Position numbers and translations under genes: made by a program
Assembly (NCBI GenBank): GCA_030549495.1
Contig: JAUIRK010000891.1
Location: 124,001-188,000, forward strand
Direction: 5' to 3'
DNA length: 64,000 bases
Source: Nectonema munidae
Lineage: Eukaryota; Nematomorpha; Nectonematoida; Nectonematidae
Notes under the pieces: generated by a model
Told to the model about the DNA's origin: nothing
The model's input: the letters and a program-made list of their open reading frames with translations, nothing else
Databases searched by the model: none
Part shown: positions 53,501-62,500 of the stretch, one piece after another
Layout: every line of letters starts with the position of its first letter
How positions within the stretch are numbered: the first letter of the stretch is position 1

Positions 53501-56500
53501 CTGTTAATGAATCTAATATAACTCGCAAACACTTAGACTTAGAGTCTTGATTAAAAAGCAAGACTGATGATTAAAATAACAATGATAAAATGATCAGTTT
53601 TAACCAATTAAACACTTTAGATATCAGTTCTTCTCAACCCCAATTTTGAGACACTAAATGGGTCTGCAAGCGATTTTCTTGGAGTCGCGACAACGTCAAA
53701 ATCAGTGAAACTCTAACGGTAAAATAAATCAATTTACCATGAGATTATTTGAGTAGGAGGTATGAATCCAAACCAGAAATGATCAATAGCAACATTTCAA
53801 TTTCCCGAAGGCAACTATTCATAGTATGTCTGATATAAGAAATATAAAAAAATCAAACAAAGGTCCATAAAATAAAAGGATTCACACACAGGCAGTACCA
53901 AACTATATTTCTACATTTAAACAAACGTACACCAAACATTGATACATCAGAACAAACACTACCCACCAAAAAAGATACACACTTGCAAAACTTAGAGCCA
54001 ACAAATCACCGTTACTTCGTGAGTATCTTCATAAAATTGATCCAAAAACACATACGAATCCCCTCTTCAACTGTCTACATATCCATACAATACTTAAACC
54101 TATTCATTTATGGTCCAAGCCATGCGAGGTAGTTAACTTACTTATTAAGTAGGGAAGCTATCTGACTGAAGCTTAGATATAAAACGTGTATATTTATATA
54201 ACAAAGCCATAAGTAGAAGCCTACACATTTAAAACGGTGGCTTTTTTGTAGGCTGGTAAAAAATACATGCACTCATCGCTACTGCTGGGAAAGTGTAACA
54301 AAATTCTATATTTTTCTCTGTGAGTATTTTCCATCGATGGATATACTTTCTCCATTCAAATAAAAATAGTTTTCTTTTTTTGAACTGATAGATTACACTA
54401 ATAAAGAGATAGTGTAACTTAAGGGCTAACAACAACAACAACATAAAAAATATATATTTTGAACCAAATGTATACAAATGCAAAATTCTGTTTCAAAAAC
54501 ACATTTTACTGTAGTTAATATAGTGTAGCTTAAATCAATTAGGTTTTCCCTTTCATGAAATAATAATATTAATACTTTGGTCTTGTTTTCTGGCGGGGAC
54601 TCAAAAATTAGGGTGTAATTGAAAGGGAAGGTTGAAAGCCATTGCCTTAGAATGATATTAACAATTTAAAAGAAATAAGAAAATATTTAAATTTAATAAT
54701 ATGGCTCATGTTTCAAAAGAATTAAAATTTTGAAATTTCAAAAAAAATCAGCAAACAACTACATGACTCTCTCATTTACCTTTTGTTCATTTATTTGTTC
54801 ATTGATTTTACATGTCATGAGTTTGAGTTGAAACCTTGTTTTACTTGGGTAAACCTAGCTCTGATTTTTCTTATATATATATATATATACGTGACACCAT
54901 ATCTCTCTTTGTCGTAAAAGACTAGGAATTTTATATTTTGATATATTTTTATGAGTATTTGAGTATAAAAAGTTTTTATGGATATATTTAGATGGCTTCA
55001 AAATCATTTTGATAAGGCAGACGCAAATGGAGATGGCGTTTTGAATTTTGATGAAATTTTAAACTTACTTAAGCAAATGAACATCACAATGGACAACAGA
55101 TATGCCAGAAAACTCTTTGATGTAAACTCTCTTTCAGTAGTTTTTTTGTTACATATGAAAGATTTTATTAGATTGATTTCATTCTTTAAGGTTTACCCAT
55201 CATTTATATCTTTTTAACCCTCGCTAGACGTACTCCGGACAATTTTGTCCATTGCCAATTTAAAACACATTTTTCTAAAATATCCACCATAGAAACTTCT
55301 TTCAAAAGTAAGATGTAAACGTTCTCATTAGGATAAAAAATCAAAATAAAATAAAATTAGCAAAAAAAATTATTTTATTGTTTTTGAAAAAAAGAAAATT
55401 TTGAAATTAAAGTAAAAGTTAGTATATTTGGCGTTAAATTTATATGGTTTGACTAAGCATTCAGAACACAATATTCTATAATGTGTAACACAAAGATCTT
55501 GAGGTGGAAGTCGTTGGTTGAGTAGTGTCTTGAGAAAAACCATAAAAAGAGAGCAAGTTTCTGATAGCTAAGGGTACTTCGGATATCATTGATCTTGTTT
55601 TTATTGATTCTTCGGCCAGAAAGGATAAATTCTGTATGAAAACTTTTCTTCCACTTTCTTTGGTTGAATGAAATTTGTCAGGCGAGTTGAACTTGGCAAT
55701 TATCCAGGGTATAATGACTTCACTATTTTCTGATGAAAAAGCGTAATGGTGAAAATTGGACAAAATTGTCCCCAGTCCGTCAACGGCGTTAGTACAAAAA
55801 TGTCTGTCAAGCGAGGGTTAATGATCATTTTCTCTATTATTTAATATTTCCATATTGGATACAAGGGGAAAATTTTCTTACATGACTCAACGAAATCTAT
55901 TTTGTATTTTTGGATTTCAAATTTGTCTTTTTTCTATTCTATGTTTTCTGTCTAAAATTCTATTTTTTCACTGTTATTTTGTCTTTTTACAATTCTTTTT
56001 GAAGTTCTATTTTGTCTCTTTCAATTCTCTTTTGTTTCTCCATTTATATCTATCTTTATAAAATCATGCTTACTATTTTTCAATTGTCTTTCTATAATTA
56101 TGTGTTTTTGCAATTTTATTTTGTCTTTCTAGAATTCTACTTTGTTCAAGAGCCTTTCTTTGTTTTTTTATTCATAATTTAATTTTGTTTATAAAAATTA
56201 AAAAGATTACTTATAATCTAGTGGCAGACAGAGTACAAAATAATATAGGCCTAATCAAAGGTATCAAGTCGAATAAATCCTAGAATGTATTAATAAAAAT
56301 CAAATAGTAAATTTAGTTGATTCCTTTGATTGGATCCTTTTATAATGCTTCTTAGCAAACTTTTAGAACCTGTTCTCACAGAATGTACTATAACTCAACG
56401 CTGACTTTTTATAAAGAAAATTAATTATAAATAAAAATTTGAAGGAAAGTATTGGACAAAATAAAACAAAAAAAGCAAAAATCGAATTGCGAAATGGCAA

Positions 56501-59500
56501 ATTATAATTGCAAAAAGACACTACAAATTTAAAAATGGTATATGCAGTCAGACCTAGATAATACATTCTTCAATAGTCGATAAACTTCAAAGTCGAAATT
56601 GTTTGGGATGTTTGCCTTATAAATTCATCTACATTCAGAAATTCGCTACCCGTAATGATTTTGAAATTCTAAGATTCAAAATTTTTATAAAAAATCTTTA
56701 AAATTCAACTTTAAACAATACTTTAAAGACCATTCTTCAGAATACTTGGGTAAATACTTTGATATAAGTGGAAAAAGCAGTGACAGACTCTGGCTTTTGC
56801 AGATTTCTCTTTAAGAAGAAGAAGAAATTTATTAAATGAAAATAAGCAAATATCATATAAAATCAGTTAAAAAACTTTTGTAGCGTTCATAAAAGTGTAC
56901 AACTTTGTATTTTATGGAAAGTTCAGAAAGCTTTAATCTGAAACTCGCTTTGTTCAGGGAAAGTGGGCAACGAAATGAATAAGTGTCTTTTTGTTTGAAA
57001 GGGATCAGATTTTGAAACAAGTCATGAGATGAATTAAAAAAGCAATGAGAAACAAACTCACTTTTTGACAATAAAGGTCTTGTAACTTGAGTAGATTATA
57101 CTCCACGAAAAGGTCATTAGTATGAAAATATTTGTTAACGCCAGCAGTAGTTCTTACTGCTCTTTTGTATACATTTCAAGAGAATGTAAATTAGTATGAC
57201 CAAAATTTATGAGACTAAGAAATGTGAGGCACAAAAAGAGTTTTCAATAAAAGCAAATTTACACTTAGAGGAAAATACTTTTTATAATATTTGAGAATCC
57301 CAAGACTTTACTCAATTTCATGGAGATATTACTGATATTTTTGTGAAAATTCAATCTTTTATCAATTCTGATATTAAGAAGATCAAATTCACTTACAACA
57401 TCAAGGTTTTCTTCTTCAAATAACTTTGGAACCCGTTGTGAAGCCAAAGAAATAAACATTGCTTTTGTTTTCATTTCATTAATTGTCAAGTAGTTGTCAG
57501 TGAACCATTACCTAACGTGAGAAAAGTTCTGGGAGAAGCAAGAGTAGGAAGGGTGAGGGAAAAGGAGAGTAACGTCGTTCGCATAAATTAAATAATAAAA
57601 AAATCGGAGACTGTGACTAAATTATTCATGTAAATTATAAAAAGTATTGGCCGGAGCTTTGGGGTACCCCTCTTATAGAACAAATGTGTGAGTTGATAAA
57701 AAAATTGACGGCCATTTCACCGAACCCATAACTTTGGAGTTTTAGGAGTAGTATCTTGTGACATATGCTATCAAAAAGCTTGGATATATCTAAACAGATA
57801 ACCCCAGCATCTCTTTTTTGGTCAAGGTATGAAATAACTTTTTCAAGGAAACAAGAATGAAGAAGCTCAGTTGAAAAACCTTTCCTAAAACCAAACTGAT
57901 TTTTAGTTAACAATTTATTGTCTTCAAAAAAGAAACAACTTAAGGTTGGATAACTTTTTCAAAAATTTTTGAGATCATTGGAATAATTGAAATTGGTCTG
58001 AAATTTGTGATATCTGCATTGTTAGCTTTTTTGGAAATTGGGACTACCTTACTTAGTTTCAAAGCATTCAAAAATAAAGAATATTCTAAGCATTTGTTGA
58101 AACAATAAGTTAAAATGTATGAGAAGCTCGATTTGACTAATTTAATATGGTGAGTATTTATACCATAGTACTTGAACTGATTTGATCAATTGCTTTTCGA
58201 CTTACGCTGGATAAATAAAATCTAGGTGAAAGGTAGCATTGTTTGCATTAGCTAATTTATCATGTCGTGATTTTTGTATTTTTACAAGGTTGCATTAAAA
58301 AAAGAGAATTAAATTTGTTAGAAATTGCATATTTATCAGTGACAGTTTGACCATTTATCAAGAAAAGTATAGACCAAGTGTTTTTCGAACTGCTGCTTTG
58401 AGAAAAGGAAAGCCTAACCCTAACCCACAAGAAAAGCCTCAAGTTTATCTAACTTATTGTATAAATTTAGTATATTTAATTAAGCTAATTGCATTAAAGT
58501 TGTTGAATTCTTGAGCATTAGCTACTCATAGAACAGGAAGGTGGTTCAAAGATTCCTAACCCTTTGGGAATTAAAAGAAGTAGAGTTTTCTTAGAGATTA
58601 TAAATTCATTGTCAAAAAAGAATTGATACTCAAAGAAGAGCATTGATATTTGTCAACTCCAATCATAAAAAGTACTATTAAATTCAATTCGTTTTGTTAC
58701 TGTGTCAGATAGTAACCCTTCTAGTATAAATGTATACAGGAGAAATGTAGAGATGTTACCCCTTTGACATTTATTAGTTTTCTCCTTTGAATAAGACTGT
58801 ATCACACTGCTGTCCTCCAATTAAATTTCACAGAATTCTGCCGATCTGTTAATAATGATAACGATTATTAAATCTCTTGAAGAAAGGGAACTAAATTCAA
58901 ATAAGGAAGATGATATTTTAAAAGTTTGTGCGACCAATGCCCAGATAGAAGAGTTCTGCGAATCTTCGGTTGTGATGTGCTCCATAGAGCAAAAAATTAA
59001 AGCATGCTTTTAAATTTTTTTACTAGATCAAACAAACGACACAAAAATTTGAGTTAAACGAATTTTTCACACAAAACTCAGATGAGATTAAGTAATTTGA
59101 TATACATTTAGATTATGTAAATGAGGTATTAAAAATGTCATATTCTTTTCATTATTTATACTCATTTTATTCAATGTTATTTTTATTGCAAAACTGTATA
59201 CTGGTAGGGATAGCCACTTTATTAGTCATAGTAATTTCAAACGTTTATTCTCTCTTGCTTTATATTATCCACCGTTTAATCTAAGAGAGACAGTCCCAGA
59301 GTGATCATAATAACGCATAAATTGGCTTCATATGACAGTGCTATAAAGTTTGCAAATTTATAAACAGATAAAAGGCAATGAATTGAACAGAAAAACATTA
59401 ATATTTAAGGCAATGAGTTTAAATATTTAAAAATGTATATTTTAAGGCTTCAGACATGCAAACATCAACAAAAATCAAAGGAAGTGATGCTCTTGATAGA

Positions 59501-62500
59501 ACAGAGTTTGTGAACTTTTATAAAATTTTAATAAGACGCCCAGAATTAATTAAAATCATTCAGAAGTAAATTTTCATCATTTTGCTAATTCACTTACTTA
59601 GAACTGAATAATAATCTATGCTTTTTTTATTTTAGTTTTTCTCAAAGTAACAGCTCTTTCTTAACGGTTGAAGAATTTCAAGAATTTCTAACTCGAAAAC
59701 AAAAAGTATTTACTTTTCAAAAATTTAAATTATATACATAGAAAAAATTTTAAAGGTTTTTTTTAAATATTCAAAGTTCTTATTAAAGTTTTTTCACACA
59801 AGAACTAATCATCAAACATCTTTCTATTTTTTTCAAAAATTTACCACAAAGTTATCATTTTTAAGTGAATATATTACAACTTTTTTGAATTATGATCGAA
59901 AATTTTTTAATTATTTGATACATACATATATAACGTAAGACTTTTGGAAAGGGTGGGGTGTTGTTAAGTTAGAAAATTGCGTTACATCAATGCGGGTTTC
60001 CTTTAAATAGTGATGATTGTGCTCTAGTTGTGAAGATTTTTGATAACAATTTTTGATGAAGAAGTAAATTATCAAGTATCATGTTGAATTAAGCGAAATA
60101 TTTATTATTATGTGATTAGATTTGGTCGTGTTAATTTTCCAAAATGGTACAGGTAGTTACTACCAAGTTTCTGGGAAAAAAGTATACAATTTTTGAGAAG
60201 ACTTCAAGTGAAGAGTATTTTAAGAAAGGGACCCGATTAAGGTAAAATTTTGCTTCGAGGGTACATTAGACTTTGACTAGCTTTGGACAAAGAACAACTT
60301 ATGTGTTCTACTTCAAACTTAGTAGTCGACTTCTAAAGATACATGGCAAGCAATTTTAGCTTAAACTTTATTGTTGGAAACCTGCGTGTGCTCATTGACG
60401 TGCATTCTGCCTCAGAATTATTAGTGGATTGGAGATAGGCATTCAGAATTGCCATATAACATATACAGTTTTTGATAAAATCCACTCTAAACTTTACAAA
60501 TTTTATTTTTGCCGACTTTAAAATTGTGTAAAGACGGAGTTCTAAAATTTTTGATTAATTGAGCTACACGGAATCAGCGTACAATTCTGAACAAAATGTT
60601 GGCCATTTATATTAGGGGTTGTGACAAAAAACACATTGATAAATATGTTCATAAATATTAAAAATCAAATAGTAAATTTAGTTGATTCCTTTGATTGGAT
60701 CCATTTATAAAGCTGCCCAGTAAACTTTTAGAACCTAAAATATTTTTGAAATATTTTTTTTCAGATATGTATGTTCGGTTATGTGAGTCTTAAAGCAAAA
60801 ATTTAATTTCTAATTGTTCAGTTTTTCCCAAGTTTGCATTTGATAATCTTTGAAGTGTACATCTGTATCTTTGCAACCACGCTGGATATTTTTATGAAAT
60901 TAATTTTTTCTCATGCCTAAATATATTTTAAAATCTAGACTCTTGAGTCTAGAGTCTAGTGTGTAATATTAACTAGGATTCCCTTTAGCTACTAGTTATA
61001 GCGCCTTTCTCTTTTTGAAAGGGCTAGGAACACATTTTGTCCGTTTTGGAAAAAATGTAACTATTCCATTAAGTTTCATCCAAATTTAAAACATTTTATA
61101 TTTTCCAGGACAGTAGACAATTGGTTTACGTAAACATTTTAATTTTTTTTGGAACTTTTCAAGATCAGATTATCTAGTTGCCCTTTTGAATTTAAGGGGT
61201 CGTTGTCTTACCCTTTTAAGGAATTATGCTCCCATGTAAAGACATTTATCATGAAATTGATCAATAAATCAAATTATGAATTATTTTTAGTAAATGAGTT
61301 ATTTATTTATTTACTCAGTTAGTTCTTTATTTCCATTATGTGTTAATTATTTTATGTAAGTTTGGAGGACTAAGAATGCAGGTTTTATTTTTTTCTTTAA
61401 AATAATACGGACATTAAAATTAGCAGAGCATATGTTCTTCATAGGCCCCAGTTAATAGTTTAATATGCTTTATAGTTTTGGTTTAAGTCATGGGAAAATT
61501 ATAAAACCATATATTTTTATCTGCAAATTGGTACGTTTGTATAAGTTAGTGGCTTGCAATGTTATCATTGAAAATCACAATTTGTACTTCATAATTAAAA
61601 CTTTGGTCTTATGATTTTGTCAACAACTTAGTAAGTTATTCGATAGCTTACTTAGTTACTTTTACTAGTAATAATTACTTACTTCTAAATTTATATTAAC
61701 TTATTTAAGTTAGAAATCAGTACTTCTCGAAATTCTTTTAGCCGATTTCATCTCAGAAAAAGGAGGCGAGATTAAGTTATTTTATACAAAAGCATTTTAA
61801 AATCAAGAAATTGTCTACCTCCATTAAAACTGATAATTTGATGAAAAGCGTTAAATTAACAATTTGGGAATTTCATCCTTTTCTCGATGAAATCTCATCC
61901 ACCATCTTAACCCATGATGCAGAAATTGGTCCACAGAAATATTTACGTGGTTCACGTGATTATTTTTCTTGAATTTTATTTACTAAAACAATATATTAAA
62001 ATGTATGTTGCAGTTGTTAGTGCATTTATTCTGCCTGTCTATCTTAAATTTACATATGTTTTTCTTCGCAGCAGCCAGCATATCGCTCATTGCCAATCGG
62101 CCTGGCGAGTTTTAATCGTTACCTGCCTACTTGTGGATTTAAAATTAAATTCAAAATTAATTTGAAGAATTAAAAAGAAGGGACTTTTGCATATGAAGTA
62201 AGACAGTCGAATTATGTGATTTATAACTTGTTCGAAGGCAGGTTCACAACTACTTCGCTTGTAGAAAAAGGCTTTTGGGCTGTTATATATAAATTCAAAA
62301 AACGAAACAGATTAGATATTTATGATCGAAAAACTAAAAAAATATATATCATTTTACTACTCAGATTCGTCAGCAAATATTCAAGAGCAAGAAATTTGTT
62401 AAAAATATTTGTTAGTAATAAATTATATTAATATTCTTCATTTCTTTTATTCAGAGTTTCATGTCGCAAATCATTTTATTTCTTTTTAGAATTTTTTTCT

